Part shown: piece after piece, positions 17,999-28,200 of the stretch
How positions within the stretch are numbered: position 1 is the first letter of the stretch
How the letters are laid out: each line of letters opens with the position of its first letter
Source of the DNA: Longimicrobiales bacterium
Lineage (GTDB): Bacteria > Gemmatimonadota > Gemmatimonadetes > Longimicrobiales > RSA9
Length of the DNA: 46,233 bases
Reading direction: 5' to 3'
Assembly: GCA_035764935.1 (NCBI GenBank)
Contig: DASTYK010000173.1
Location: 1 to 46,233, forward strand
Notes under the pieces: generated by a model
Told to the model about the DNA's origin: nothing
The model's database searches: none
Seen by the model: only the letters and a program-made list of their open reading frames with translations
Made by a program: the position numbers and the translations under genes

Positions 17999-20273
17999 GA
18001 CGATGACACAGGGACCCGCACCGCGCCCCGGTGATCCGGAGATCACGCCCGAGCTGTTCACGGAGCATGGACTCTCGGATCACGAGCGCGGGCTGATCCT
18101 CGATATTCTCGGTCGCGAGCCCACGCACACGGAGCTGGGAGTCTTCAGTGCGCTCTGGTCGGAGCACTGCGGCTACAAGAACTCCAGGCCGCTGCTGCGC
18201 ACGCTGCCCACGGAGGCACCCTGGGTGCTCCAGGGCCCGGGCGAGAACGCCGGCGTGATCGACATCGGCGACGACCATGCGATCGCGTTCAAGATCGAGT
18301 CGCACAATCATCCGTCGGCGATCGAGCCGTACCAGGGCGCTGCGACCGGCGTCGGCGGCATCCTGCGCGACGTGTTCACGATGGGCGCACGCCCCGTTGC
18401 GGTGCTCGACTCGCTGCGCTTCGGCTCGCTCGCCAACCCGCGCGTGCGCTGGCTGTTCGCCGGCGTCGTCAAGGGCATCGGCGACTACGGCAACTGCGTC
18501 GGCATCCCCAACATCGGCGGCGAGGTCTACTTCGACGAGGCATACGAAGGCAACCCGCTCGTCAATGCCATGGCCATCGGCCACATGCGCAGGGATGAGC
18601 TGATCCGCGCGTATGCAGAAGGCAAGGGGAACCCGATCATCGCGGTGGGCGCGCGCACCGGCCGCGACGGCATCCACGGCGCGACGTTCGCCTCCGAGGA
18701 GCTGTCCGATGAGGACGAGGCCAAGCGCCCGCAGGTGCAGGTCGGCGACCCGTTCACGGAGAAGCTGCTGCTCGAGGCGTCACTCGAGCTGATCCGCAGC
18801 GGCCACATCGTCGGCATCCAGGACATGGGCGCCGCGGGTCTCGCCTCGTCGTCGACGGAGATGGCCGCGCGCGCTGGCACCGGCGTGGATCTCGACGTCG
18901 CGCTCGTTCCCGTGCGCGAGGCGAACATGACGCCGTACGAGATCCTGCTGTCGGAGTCGCAGGAGCGCATGCTCGTCGTCGCGAAGCAGGGACGCGAGGA
19001 CGAGGTGAAGAAGATCCTCGAGAAGTGGGAGCTGGAGGCCGCGGTGATCGGTCATGTCACGGATGACGGCCTTTACCGCGTGCGTGAGAACGGCGTCGTC
19101 GTGTGCGAGATCCCCGGCTATCCGCTGGTCACCGGCTGTCCGACGTACACGCGCGAAGGTGTCGAGTCGAAGGACGTGCAGGAGCTGCGCGCCTGGACGC
19201 CGTCCGCCGAGCACCTGGAGCCGGCCGCGGATCACCCGACCAAGGTGCTGCTGCGGCTGCTCGCGTCGCCGACGATCGCCTCCAAGACATGGGTGCACCG
19301 GCAGTACGACTCGACGGTGCGCACCAACACCGTGATCGGCCCGGGCGGCGACGCCGGCGTGATCCGCATCCGCGGCACACAGAAGGGCGTCGCGGCAAGC
19401 GTCGACTGCAACGGCCGCTACGTGTACCTGAACCCGCGCCGCGGCGCGATGATCGCCGTCGCGGAAGCCGCTCGCAACGTCGCCTGCACGGGCGCAGTAC
19501 CAAAGGCGATCACGAACAACCTGAACTTCGGGAATCCGCTCAAGCCCGAGGTGTACTACCAGATGCAGCAGGCCGTCGCGGGCATGGGCGAGGCGTGTCG
19601 GGCGTTCGAGACGCCGGTGACCGGCGGCAACGTGTCGCTCTACAACGAGAACCCGACCGGTGCGATCTACCCGACGCCGGTCGTCGGCATGATCGGCGTG
19701 CTCGAGGACATCGAAAAGCACGTGCGCATGGCGTTCCAGGACGACGGCGACGCGATCGTGCTGCTGGGCGACAACACCGACGAGCTGGGCGGCAGCGAGT
19801 ACCTGAAGGTCGTGCACGGTCTCGTCGCGGGCGACGCGCCGCGTGTCGATCTCGAACGCGAGCGCGCGTTGCAGCAAACGCTCGTCGCGCTGGCGGACGC
19901 CCGCCTCGCGAAGAGCGCGCACGACTGTGCGGAAGGCGGGCTGGCGGTCGCCATCGCGGAATCGGCGATCGCGGGCGGTCTCGGCGTCGATGTGGACCTC
20001 GAGGCAGCCGGAGCGAACGCGCTCCACCCTGCCCCGCTGTTCTTCGGCGAGGGACAGGGGCGCGCGATCGTATCGTGTGCGGCTGGCGAGCTGGAGCGCG
20101 TGCTGCAGGTGGCGCGTGACCACGGCGTGCCGGCAGTCCAGCTCGGTCGCGTCACGGGCGACGGGTTCCGGATGCGTGCCGGCGACATCGCCATCGACGC
20201 GCCCCTCGCCAGCCTGGCCGAGGTGTACGAGACCGCGATCCCGCGGCTCATGCAGCGCGCGGCGCACGACTGA
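17991..20273 (+). CDS. purL: phosphoribosylformylglycinamidine synthase subunit PurL (small type)
   Basis: PurL uses ATP and PurQ-derived ammonia to convert FGAR to FGAM. At 760 aa it is the small form that needs PurS and PurQ, both encoded just upstream. The catalytic and metal-binding segment [20 protein letters not shown] is intact, as are [14 protein letters not shown] and [20 protein letters not shown] second half repeats the AIR-synthase-like fold ([35 protein letters not shown]). The TTG at 17991 was chosen because AGGAGG ends 6 nt before it; ATG 18003 and GTG 17973 are the alternatives. Confidence 0.96.
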   Translation: MAETMTQGPAPRPGDPEITPELFTEHGLSDHERGLILDILGREPTHTELGVFSALWSEHCGYKNSRPLLRTLPTEAPWVLQGPGENAGVIDIGDDHAIAFKIESHNHPSAIEPYQGAATGVGGILRDVFTMGARPVAVLDSLRFGSLANPRVRWLFAGVVKGIGDYGNCVGIPNIGGEVYFDEAYEGNPLVNAMAIGHMRRDELIRAYAEGKGNPIIAVGARTGRDGIHGATFASEELSDEDEAKRPQVQVGDPFTEKLLLEASLELIRSGHIVGIQDMGAAGLASSSTEMAARAGTGVDLDVALVPVREANMTPYEILLSESQERMLVVAKQGREDEVKKILEKWELEAAVIGHVTDDGLYRVRENGVVVCEIPGYPLVTGCPTYTREGVESKDVQELRAWTPSAEHLEPAADHPTKVLLRLLASPTIASKTWVHRQYDSTVRTNTVIGPGGDAGVIRIRGTQKGVAASVDCNGRYVYLNPRRGAMIAVAEAARNVACTGAVPKAITNNLNFGNPLKPEVYYQMQQAVAGMGEACRAFETPVTGGNVSLYNENPTGAIYPTPVVGMIGVLEDIEKHVRMAFQDDGDAIVLLGDNTDELGGSEYLKVVHGLVAGDAPRVDLERERALQQTLVALADARLAKSAHDCAEGGLAVAIAESAIAGGLGVDVDLEAAGANALHPAPLFFGEGQGRAIVSCAAGELERVLQVARDHGVPAVQLGRVTGDGFRMRAGDIAIDAPLASLAEVYETAIPRLMQRAAHD

Positions 20274-20356
20274 ACTGAGCGCACGGCAGCGGCCGTGCAG
20301 ACCTGATGTTGCGCGGCCGACGCAGGCCGTTCACTCGATATGGAGCAGGACACGCC

Positions 20357-21739
20357 ATGTGTGGGATCGTCGGCATCACCGGCACTGAGCGCGCAGCAGA
20401 GCTCGCGTTCCTCGGGCTCTACGGGCTGCAGCACCGCGGCCAGGAAGCCGCGGGCATCTCCGCGGTGGACGCCGACGGACGCACCCGGTTGCACAAGGCC
20501 GAAGGGCTCGTCGTCGAGGCATTCGACGACGAGCGGCTGAGCGACCTGCCCGGCCGCACCGCGCTCGGTCACGTGCGCTACTCGACGGCGGGCGGCGTCG
20601 GGCTGGTGAATGCTCAACCCATCGTGGTGCGTTACCACCAGGGTGACCTCGGGCTCGTCCACAACGGCAACATCACCAATGCGCAGATGCTCCGTGAGGA
20701 GCTGGTCCGCGAAGGTGCGCTCTTCCAGTCGACGGTGGACTCGGAAGTGCTCGTGCACCTGATCGCACGCTCACGCGAACCAACCGTGGAACTGCAGCTG
20801 GCGGACGCTCTGTCGCGGCTGGCAGGTGCGTTCTCGGTGCTCGTGACGGTGGGCGAGACGCTGTATGCAGCGCGCGACCCGTGGGGCTACCGGCCCCTGA
20901 TCATGGGGCGGCTGCCGGACGGCGGTGTTGCCGTCGCGAGCGAGACGTGTGCGCTCGACCTGATCGGCGCCCGCAACCATTGCACCCTCGGCCCGGGCGA
21001 GGTCGTGCGGATCGAAGGCGACGAGATCACGTACCTGCCACGCCTGGAAGGTGCGGAGCGCCAGGCACCGTGCATCTTCGAGCTGGTCTACTTCGCGCGA
21101 CCGGACTCGCGCATCTGGGACGTGAGCGTGGACCGCGCCCGCCGCGCGTTCGGGCGCCAGCTTGCAAAGGAGCATCCGGTCGACGCCGACTGCGTCTTCA
21201 GCGTCCCCGACTCCTCCAACTCCGCCGCGCTCGGCTACGCCGAGCAGAGCGGTATCCCGCTGGAGCTCGGCCTGATCCGCAACCACTACGTCGGCCGCAC
21301 GTTCATCCACCCATCGCAGACGGGCCGCGACTTCAAGGTCCGCATCAAGTACAACGCGGTCCGCGAGGTAATCGAGGGCAAGCGCGTCATCGTCGTCGAC
21401 GACTCGCTCGTCCGCGGCACGACCAGCCGCGGCCTGATCAGCATGATCCGCGAGGCCGGCGCCACGGAAGTGCATTTCCGCGTCGCCAGCCCCCCCGTGA
21501 TCTCCCCCTGCTACTACGGCATCGACATGCCGACCAAGGACGAGCTGATCGGCGCGAACCACACGATTGAAGAAATCCGCGAGCACCTCAACGTGGACAC
21601 CCTCGGATACCTGTCACTGGACGGGATGCACGGAGCCGTCGCGGAGCGCGGGCCGTTCTGTGATGCGTGTTTTTCGGGGAACTACGTGGCGCCGCTGGTG
21701 GATTTGAAGATGGGGCGGCCTGTTTCTTCGCACTGCTGA
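20357..21739 (+). CDS. purF: amidophosphoribosyltransferase, Fe-S (Bacillus) type
   Basis: PurF makes phosphoribosylamine from PRPP and glutamine, the first step of purine synthesis. Translation starts at ATG 20357 (AGGA about 7 nt upstream), so Cys2 directly follows Met and becomes the glutaminase nucleophile (MCGIVGITG) after Met removal. The PRPP motif is VIVVDDSLVRGTTSRG. Four cysteines (in APCIFEL, SPCYYGID and the pair FCDAC) occupy the positions of the 4Fe-4S ligands of Bacillus subtilis PurF, implying an oxygen-sensitive cluster. The B. subtilis enzyme has a short propeptide that is absent here. Length is 460 aa. It is the last gene of the operon; a repeat element begins 5 nt after its stop. 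Confidence 0.97.
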   Translation: MCGIVGITGTERAAELAFLGLYGLQHRGQEAAGISAVDADGRTRLHKAEGLVVEAFDDERLSDLPGRTALGHVRYSTAGGVGLVNAQPIVVRYHQGDLGLVHNGNITNAQMLREELVREGALFQSTVDSEVLVHLIARSREPTVELQLADALSRLAGAFSVLVTVGETLYAARDPWGYRPLIMGRLPDGGVAVASETCALDLIGARNHCTLGPGEVVRIEGDEITYLPRLEGAERQAPCIFELVYFARPDSRIWDVSVDRARRAFGRQLAKEHPVDADCVFSVPDSSNSAALGYAEQSGIPLELGLIRNHYVGRTFIHPSQTGRDFKVRIKYNAVREVIEGKRVIVVDDSLVRGTTSRGLISMIREAGATEVHFRVASPPVISPCYYGIDMPTKDELIGANHTIEEIREHLNVDTLGYLSLDGMHGAVAERGPFCDACFSGNYVAPLVDLKMGRPVSSHC

Positions 21740-21744
21740 TACCT

Positions 21745-22312
21745 GCGGGTTTTGGGCGGTGGGAGATGCGAGTTGGGTGGTGGGCACTTCGGGACTCGAC
21801 GGCGGGTGGTGGGCGGTGGGTATCGCCCTCAGCCGCTGCGAGCACGCTCCTCGAGGGTCAGGATCGCCTTTGTCAGCATGGACATGAGCATTCCTCCCAG
21901 ATCCCAGGCGCGGCGGATCCTCTCGTCGGTGACGACCCTCTTCAGAACCAGGCGGCGTAACACGGCACGCGCCTCATTGGCTTCCTTCCTGGCGATTTCG
22001 TAGCAACCGATCTTCACTCGTGGCCGGTATGCACCAGCGCCTTCCGCGATGTTGAACAGTACCGATTCCGCTGATCGCTCGAGATGATTGGCGGAGTTCG
22101 ATGCCGTGAAGCGCACTTGCTCCACGATCCCATCGACCTCCGCCACATACTGCTCTGCGGCCTGCCACATGCGCATCTTCTCGTATTGCATGACGGCAGG
22201 ATGAACCCAGTGACGGGGCGTCGGAATAGCGCGGCGGGTCGCCCGCCGCCCGCAGTCGAGTCCCGAATTGTCCACCACCCACCTCGCATCCCCCCACCGC
22301 CCAGAACCCGCC
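21745..22312. mobile_element. inverted-repeat element carrying a four-helix-bundle (S23-family) gene
   Basis: The left arm (21745-21800) and right arm (22255-22312) are inverted copies of one sequence of about 56-58 bp. It consists of an outer block GCGGGTT-T/C-TGGGCGGTGGG, then GATGCGAG, then the core beginning GGGTGGTGG and ending TTCGGGACTCGAC. The 26-bp core matches at 24 positions. Further G-rich sequence continues inward on both sides. Between the arms is a single 120-residue gene on the minus strand. The outer block and core also form the gene-less element at 10460-10649. No transposase is present and no target duplication was found, so the mode of spread is unknown. The element begins 5 nt after the purF stop and lies 80 nt upstream of ppdK. 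Confidence 0.7.
21829..22191 (-). CDS. four-helix-bundle protein, 23S rRNA intervening-sequence (S23/IVP) family
   Basis: The 120-residue protein starts MQYEKMRMWQAAEQYV and contains the family hallmark SAESVLFNIAEGAGAYRP followed by YEIARKEANEARAVLRRLV. Known members form four-helix bundles, assemble as pentamers, are distantly related to the Avd accessory protein of diversity-generating retroelements, and were first found encoded in intervening sequences of 23S rRNA genes. Their biochemical role is not established. The gene is antiparallel to its neighbours purF and ppdK and lies wholly between the inverted arms at 21745-21800 and 22255-22312. No clear ribosome-binding sequence precedes ATG 22191. 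The longer open frame upstream of that ATG runs into repeat sequence and is not credible. Confidence 0.88.
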   Translation of the reverse strand: MQYEKMRMWQAAEQYVAEVDGIVEQVRFTASNSANHLERSAESVLFNIAEGAGAYRPRVKIGCYEIARKEANEARAVLRRLVLKRVVTDERIRRAWDLGGMLMSMLTKAILTLEERARSG

Positions 22313-22392
22313 GTTACAGGAAAAGCGGCCTGATTGTTGAAACGCCTTCTCTCCATTCGCCACTCAGCCAACTCATTCGGAGGCCCGCACAG

Positions 22393-25119
22393 ATGCCCGG
22401 GAAGTACGTGTTCTACTTCGGCAACGGCTTCGCGGAAGGATCGAAGGACGACAAGCAGGCACTCGGCGGCAAGGGCGCCAACCTCGCCGAGATGACGCGC
22501 ATCGGTGTGCCGGTGCCGCCGGGGTTCACGATCAACACGGATGCCTGCCGCGTCTACCTGCGTGAGGAGCGGTATCCGCCGGACCTGGAGCAGGAGGTCG
22601 CGGCTGCGCTCCAGCGGGTCGAACAGGATACCGGCAAGCGGTTCGGGGCGCTGGAGAATCCGCTGCTGCTGTCCGTCCGGAGCGGTGCGGCCATCTCGAT
22701 GCCGGGCATGATGGACACGATCCTGAACCTCGGGCTGAACGACCACACCGTGGAGGCGCTTGCCAGCGCCTCGAACGACGCGCGCTTCGCGTGGGACTCC
22801 TACCGTCGGTTCGTGCAGATGTACAGCGATGTGGTGCTGGGCGTGCCCGGCTCGGAGTTCGAGGAGCAGCTCGAGGTGGTGAAGCACGAGCGTGGCGTTG
22901 TCGAGGACACGGAGCTGAGTGCCGATGACCTGCGGGGCCTCGTCGGGAAGTTCAAGGCGCATGTGCGCGACCGCATCGGGATGTCCTTCCCTGATGATCC
23001 GCAGATCCAGCTATGGGGTGCGATCGAGGCCGTGTTCCGCTCCTGGAACGTCGAACGCGCGATCGCCTACCGTCGCGTGCACGGCATTCCCGACTACCTC
23101 GGCACGGCGGTGAACGTCCAGTCGATGGTGTACGGCAACCTCGGCGACGATTCGGGGACCGGTGTCGCGTTTACGCGAAATCCGTCAACTGGTGAGCGCA
23201 GGTTCTTCGGCGAGTTCCTGGTGAACGCGCAGGGAGAAGACGTGGTTGCGGGGATCCGCACGCCGCTGTCGATCGAGGAAATGGAGCACAGGCTGCCGGG
23301 GGCGTACCGGCAGCTGCTGGAGGTGCAGGACCGGCTGGAGCAGCACTACCGCGAAATGCAGGACCTCGAGTTCACGGTGGAGCGCGGAACCCTCTATCTG
23401 TTGCAGACGCGCACCGGCAAGCGGACCGCATCGGCGGCGATCCGCATTGCAGTCGAGATGGTCGCAGAAGGGCTGATCGACCAGCGGGAGGCTGTGCTGC
23501 GCGTCGATCCCGCGCAGCTCGACCAGCTGCTCCATCCGCGCCTGGACCCGGATGCGGAGGTGACAGTGCTGGCGAGCGGTCTGCCGGCGTCGCCCGGGGC
23601 GGCGACGGGCGTCGTCGTATTCCACCCGGACCACGCGGTGGAGCTCGCGGCGGAGGGGCAGCCGGTCATCCTGGTGCGCAACGAGACCTCCCCGGACGAC
23701 TTCCACGGCATGGTCGCCGCCAGGGCGGTGGTCACGGCGCGGGGCGGCATGACGTCGCACGCCGCGGTCGTCGCACGTGGGATGGGCAAGACGTGCGTTG
23801 TCGGTGCTTCGGAGCTGCACGTGCGCGGCGGCGAGTGCCGGGCGAGCGGCCACACGCTGCGCGAGGGCGACTGGATCACGGTCGACGGCACGGCAGGCCG
23901 GGTGCTGCTGGGCAAGCTGCCGACGGTCGATCCGGAGCCCGACGAGAACTTCAAACTGCTCATGAGCTGGGCGGATTCCTTCCGGCGCCTTGCGGTTCGT
24001 ACGAATGCGGACACACCGCATGACGCCGAGAAAGCGCGCGAGTTCGGTGCCGAAGGCATCGGCCTCTGTCGCACGGAGCACATGTTCTTCGATGGCGAGC
24101 GCATCCAGGCCGTGCGCGAGATGATCCTGGCCGAAACGCCGCAGGGGCGGACGAACGCGCTCGCCAGGATTCTGCCCATGCAGCGCGACGACTTCGTCGG
24201 CATCTTCCGCGCAATGGACGGACTGCCGGTCACGATCCGCCTCATCGATCCGCCATTGCACGAGTTCTTGCCGCACGACGAAGACGAGGTGCAGCAGTTT
24301 GCCGCTGCTGCGGGCATCACGATCGACGTCGTGCGGCGGCTGATCGACCGGTACACCGAGCAGAATCCGATGCTGGGGTTCCGCGGTGTGCGACTGAGCG
24401 TCGCGTACCCGGAGATCATCGAGATGCAGGTGCGCGCGATCTTCGAGGCAGCGACCCGGGTTACCAGGGATGGCGGCGACGTCCGGCCGGAGGTGATGGT
24501 CCCGCTCGTTGCGGATGTGAAGGAGCTCGCGCGGCTGCGCAGCGCGATCGAGCAGATCGCCGAGCAGGTGCTCGGGGAGGCCGGCGTCGAGCTGCCGTAC
24601 CTGGTCGGCACGATGATCGAGCTGCCGCGCGCCTGCCTGCTCGCGGGCGACATCGCCAAGGAGGCAGACTTCTTCTCCTTCGGTACCAACGATCTCACGC
24701 AGACGACGTTCGGCATCTCGCGCGACGACGCGGCGAACTTCCTCCCGCAATACCTGGAAGCGGGCCTCTTCAAGGACGATCCGTTCCAGGTGCTGGACCG
24801 CGAGGGCGTCGGACAGCTCGTGCAGATGGCGACGTGGGAGGGACGCCAGCGACGCCGTGACCTCAAGGTCGGCATCTGCGGCGAGCACGGCGGCGAGCCG
24901 AGCTCGGTCGAGTTCTGCCATGAGACCGGACTCGATTACGTCTCGTGCTCCCCCTTCCGTGTGCCGATTGCACGCCTCGCCGCGGCGCACGCCGCGCTGC
25001 GGACCGACGGCTTCCTCACCGACAAGGCACAGGTTCGTGTAGAGCGCGCCGAGTCGGGCGCTGCAGCGCAGACGCTGGCCGCACGGCAGCGACCGGAGGT
25101 GGGGATCAGCGGGGATTGA
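22393..25119 (+). CDS. ppdK: pyruvate, phosphate dikinase
   Basis: PPDK interconverts pyruvate, ATP and phosphate with phosphoenolpyruvate, AMP and pyrophosphate, feeding gluconeogenesis or, in reverse, glycolysis. The 908-residue protein has the three expected domains: an N-terminal ATP-grasp region (LGGKGANLAEM, SVRSGAAISMPGMMDTILNL), the swivelling phosphohistidine domain with His456 in GGMTSHAAVVARGMGKTCV, and the C-terminal PEP/pyruvate barrel (GFRGVRLSVAYPEI, FSFGTNDLTQTTFGISRDD, GICGEHGGEP). His456 matches the known catalytic position (455 in Clostridium symbiosum). ATG 22393 has GGAGG 9 nt upstream. The gene is the first after the repeat element and its 3' end is part of a short direct repeat. 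Confidence 0.97.
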   Translation: MPGKYVFYFGNGFAEGSKDDKQALGGKGANLAEMTRIGVPVPPGFTINTDACRVYLREERYPPDLEQEVAAALQRVEQDTGKRFGALENPLLLSVRSGAAISMPGMMDTILNLGLNDHTVEALASASNDARFAWDSYRRFVQMYSDVVLGVPGSEFEEQLEVVKHERGVVEDTELSADDLRGLVGKFKAHVRDRIGMSFPDDPQIQLWGAIEAVFRSWNVERAIAYRRVHGIPDYLGTAVNVQSMVYGNLGDDSGTGVAFTRNPSTGERRFFGEFLVNAQGEDVVAGIRTPLSIEEMEHRLPGAYRQLLEVQDRLEQHYREMQDLEFTVERGTLYLLQTRTGKRTASAAIRIAVEMVAEGLIDQREAVLRVDPAQLDQLLHPRLDPDAEVTVLASGLPASPGAATGVVVFHPDHAVELAAEGQPVILVRNETSPDDFHGMVAARAVVTARGGMTSHAAVVARGMGKTCVVGASELHVRGGECRASGHTLREGDWITVDGTAGRVLLGKLPTVDPEPDENFKLLMSWADSFRRLAVRTNADTPHDAEKAREFGAEGIGLCRTEHMFFDGERIQAVREMILAETPQGRTNALARILPMQRDDFVGIFRAMDGLPVTIRLIDPPLHEFLPHDEDEVQQFAAAAGITIDVVRRLIDRYTEQNPMLGFRGVRLSVAYPEIIEMQVRAIFEAATRVTRDGGDVRPEVMVPLVADVKELARLRSAIEQIAEQVLGEAGVELPYLVGTMIELPRACLLAGDIAKEADFFSFGTNDLTQTTFGISRDDAANFLPQYLEAGLFKDDPFQVLDREGVGQLVQMATWEGRQRRRDLKVGICGEHGGEPSSVEFCHETGLDYVSCSPFRVPIARLAAAHAALRTDGFLTDKAQVRVERAESGAAAQTLAARQRPEVGISGD

Positions 25120-25190
25120 CGCCGAGGGTGCGCAGTGGGGCTCGCAGCCCACGGCGCCACTCAGCGGGGATTGACGCCGAGAGCGCGCAG
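25106..25190 (+). repeat. 30-bp direct repeat at the 3' end of ppdK
   Basis: Bases 25106-25135 and 25161-25190 are identical at 28 of 30 positions, with a 55-nt period. Each copy begins TCAGCGGGGATTGACGCCGA. The first copy contains the ppdK stop codon (25117-25119), so the last codons and stop of ppdK are duplicated in the intergenic region. This may reflect a local duplication or a small dispersed repeat. Confidence 0.75.
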
Positions 25191-25232
25191 CCGACGGGCC
25201 CGTACCCCCTTTCCTGCCCACTCGCCGGCCGA

Positions 25233-25261
25233 TTGCCCCGCCCTGCGCCCCCGCATAGATT
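25233..25261 (+). promoter_or_regulatory. candidate promoter of the nucleotidase gene, apparently leaderless
   Basis: TTGCCC (25233-25238), a 17-nt spacer and TAGATT (25256-25261) make a plausible sigma-70-type promoter. The ATG at 25268 lies 6 nt after the -10 box and no ribosome-binding sequence precedes it, so transcription would begin at or next to the start codon. Confidence 0.5.
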
Positions 25262-25267
25262 CTTTCC

Positions 25268-28200
25268 ATGGAAGCACAGACCCGACGACTCAGCTTGAAA
25301 CGAGCGGCCCTTTTGCGGCCGCTCGTGTGCATTCTGCCCCTGGTCGCCGCGCTCGCCGCCGCCTGCGCACCGGCCACCACGACGACGGCCGGGCCTCCCG
25401 CCATCCCGCCGTCCGCCGTACGGGACACCCTCGTGCTGCTCGGCACGACCGACGTACACAACCGACTGTACCCGTACGATTACTACGCGCGTGAGCCGAT
25501 CGACTACTCGCTCGGGCACCTCAAGCCGCTGATCGACAGCGTGCGCGCAGCGCACCCCGGCGACACGTACCTCTTCGATTCCGGTGACCTGCTGCAGGGC
25601 AACCCGCTCGGGTTCCTGTATGCACGCCGCTTCGCCGATCAGCCGAACCCGGTCATCCGGGCGATGAACCTGCTCGGCTATGACGCGGCCGCGCTCGGCA
25701 ACCACGAGTACAACTACGGGCTCGCGCACCTCGACACGGCGCTCGCGCAGGCGGACTTCCCGTTCGTCTCGGCGAACATCTTCCGCGCCGGCACGAGGGA
25801 GCATGCGTACGCACCGTACGTGCTGCTGCCGCACGCGACCAACGCGGGCGACACCCTGCTGATCGGCGTGACGGGCAATACGCCGCCGGGGGTGCACGTG
25901 TGGGATCGTGCGAACGTAGAGGGCATCCTCGAGTTCAGGGACGTCGTCTCGTCCGTGGCTCCTGTCGTGGCGAGGATGCGCGCCGAGGGCGCAGACGTGG
26001 TCGTCGTGCTCTCGCACGGCGGCCTCGAGGGGACGTCGTACGACACGGTGACGACTGGGCTGCCGCCGGAGAACGCAGCCGCGCGGCTGGCGCACGAGGT
26101 GCCGGAGATCGACGTCATCTTCCTCGGTCACACGCATCGCGAGATGGCCGACACCACGATCAACGGTGTGCTGCTCACGCAGGCGCGCAACTGGGCGCGG
26201 TCGCTCGCCGCCGTGACGGTGGAGGTTGCGCAGCGCGCGCAGAACGAGTGGGCGGTAGTACGCGGCGACGGCGCGGTCCTGCGGCCGCGCGCGGAGCAGG
26301 TCGACCGCAGCTTCCTCGACTCGCTGCGCTGGGAGCACGAGCGCACGGTCGCGTACGTCAACGAGACGATCGGCCGCGCGACGGAGCGCATGGATGCGCG
26401 TACCGCACGCACGCAGGATACGCCCATTCTCGATTTCATCAACGAGGTGCAGCGTGCACGCGGCAACGCACAGCTCTCGTCCACCGCGGCGTTCCGGCTG
26501 GACGCGGCACTGCCGGAGGGCGAGATCACCATTGCCGACGTCGCGGCGCTCTATCCGTACGACAACACCCTCAAGGTGATCCGTGTCACGGGCGCGCAGC
26601 TCCGTGCGTACCTCGAAAAGTCCGCCGAATACTACGACGGCTTCCCTGCCCCCGACGGCACGGTCACGAATTTCGACGTGCCCGGCTACAACTTCGATGT
26701 CGTGAGTGGTGTCGACTACGTTATCGACGTCTCGCGACCCAACGGACAGCGCATCACGACCCTCACGTTCGAGGGGCGCCCCGTTCGCGACGACGACACG
26801 TTCACGCTCGCGCTCAACAACTACCGCCAGAGTGGTGGCGGCGGTTACGGCATGATCGCGGATGCACCGGTGATCTACGACCGGCAGGAGGATATCCGTG
26901 ACCTGCTGATCGAGGAGGTGCGACGCCGGGGTATCATCCGACCGGAAGACTTCTTCGTGGAGAGCTGGCAGCTCGTGCCCGAGGGCGCTGCAGCCGCGGC
27001 TCGACAGGAGCAGGCGGAATCCGAGGCGGGCGCGCCGGCAGAGTCGCCCGGCGCAGCCACTGCGCAGCCCGGCAAGCGGCTGCGCGTGCTGGCGACCAAC
27101 GACTTCCACGGCCGCCTGGAACCGGAGCACCCTTCATGGGTCGACCGCGCGCCACTGGGCGGCGCGGCCGTCCTGGCAAGCTACTTCACGCATGAGCGCG
27201 CGGGCTTCCGCGGCCCCGTGATCCTGCTCGATGGCGGCGACGTCATGCAGGGCACACCGGTGTCCAACCTGACGGAAGGTCGCAGCACGGTCGACTACTA
27301 CAACCGCGTGCGCTACGGCGGTGCTGCTCTCGGCAACCACGAGTTCGACTGGACCGTCGACGTCCTGAAGCAGCGCATCGAGCAGGCCGAGTTCCCCTGG
27401 ATGTCGGCCAACCTGTTCGACGCCGGGACCGATACTGCGCCATCGTGGGTTCAGCCGACGGCGATCGTCGATGTCGATGGTGTGCGCGTCGGCCTGATCG
27501 GGCTGTCGACCGAGGAGACGCCGGACGCGACGCGCGGCAGCAATGTCGCAGGGCTGGAGTTCCGCGACGGCGCCGCCGCGATGGACCGCGAGGTGCCGCG
27601 GCTGCGCGCGCAGGGCGCGGACTTCGTCATCGTGGTTGCACATGCCGGCGCGGTCTGCGAGACCGAGACCGGCGGCTGCAGCGACGAGATCATCGACTGG
27701 GCTCGTCGCACCGCGCAGCGACCCGACCTGATCGTGGCCGGGCACACGCACCGCGTCGCGCGCACCGTCGAGAACGGCATACCGATCATCGAGACGGGCT
27801 CCTACGGCACACGATACGGCGTGGTCGACCTCGAGCGAGTGAGCGACGACAGCGTCGATGTCTGGATCCGCGGCACGCCGGCGACGTGGCACTGGCGCGT
27901 CGAGCCGGACAGCAGCGTCGGTGCGCTGGTCGAGCGCTACGCCTCCGAGATCCGGCCACGCGTCGAGCGACAGATCGCGACCCTGGCCGAGCCGCTCGAG
28001 AGGCGCCCGCCGGAGTACGCGCTCGGTCGACTCATTGCCGACGCACAGCGTGCGGCCGGCAACGCCCAGCTTGCGCTCATGAACAACGGCGGCATCCGCG
28101 CTGCCATCGATGCCGGCCCGCTGACCTGGGGCGAAGCGTACAACACGCACCCGTTCGACAACGAGGTCGTGGTCATCCGACTGACCGGGGCGCAGGTGCG

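Noticed and set aside
21745-22312. Insertion sequence with its own transposase
   Set aside because: The only ORF between the arms is an S23-family four-helix-bundle protein without a transposase catalytic motif, and no target duplication was found.
23185-25461. 758-codon minus-strand frame over ppdK
   Set aside because: Antisense to a full-length PPDK with intact motifs; no domain is visible.
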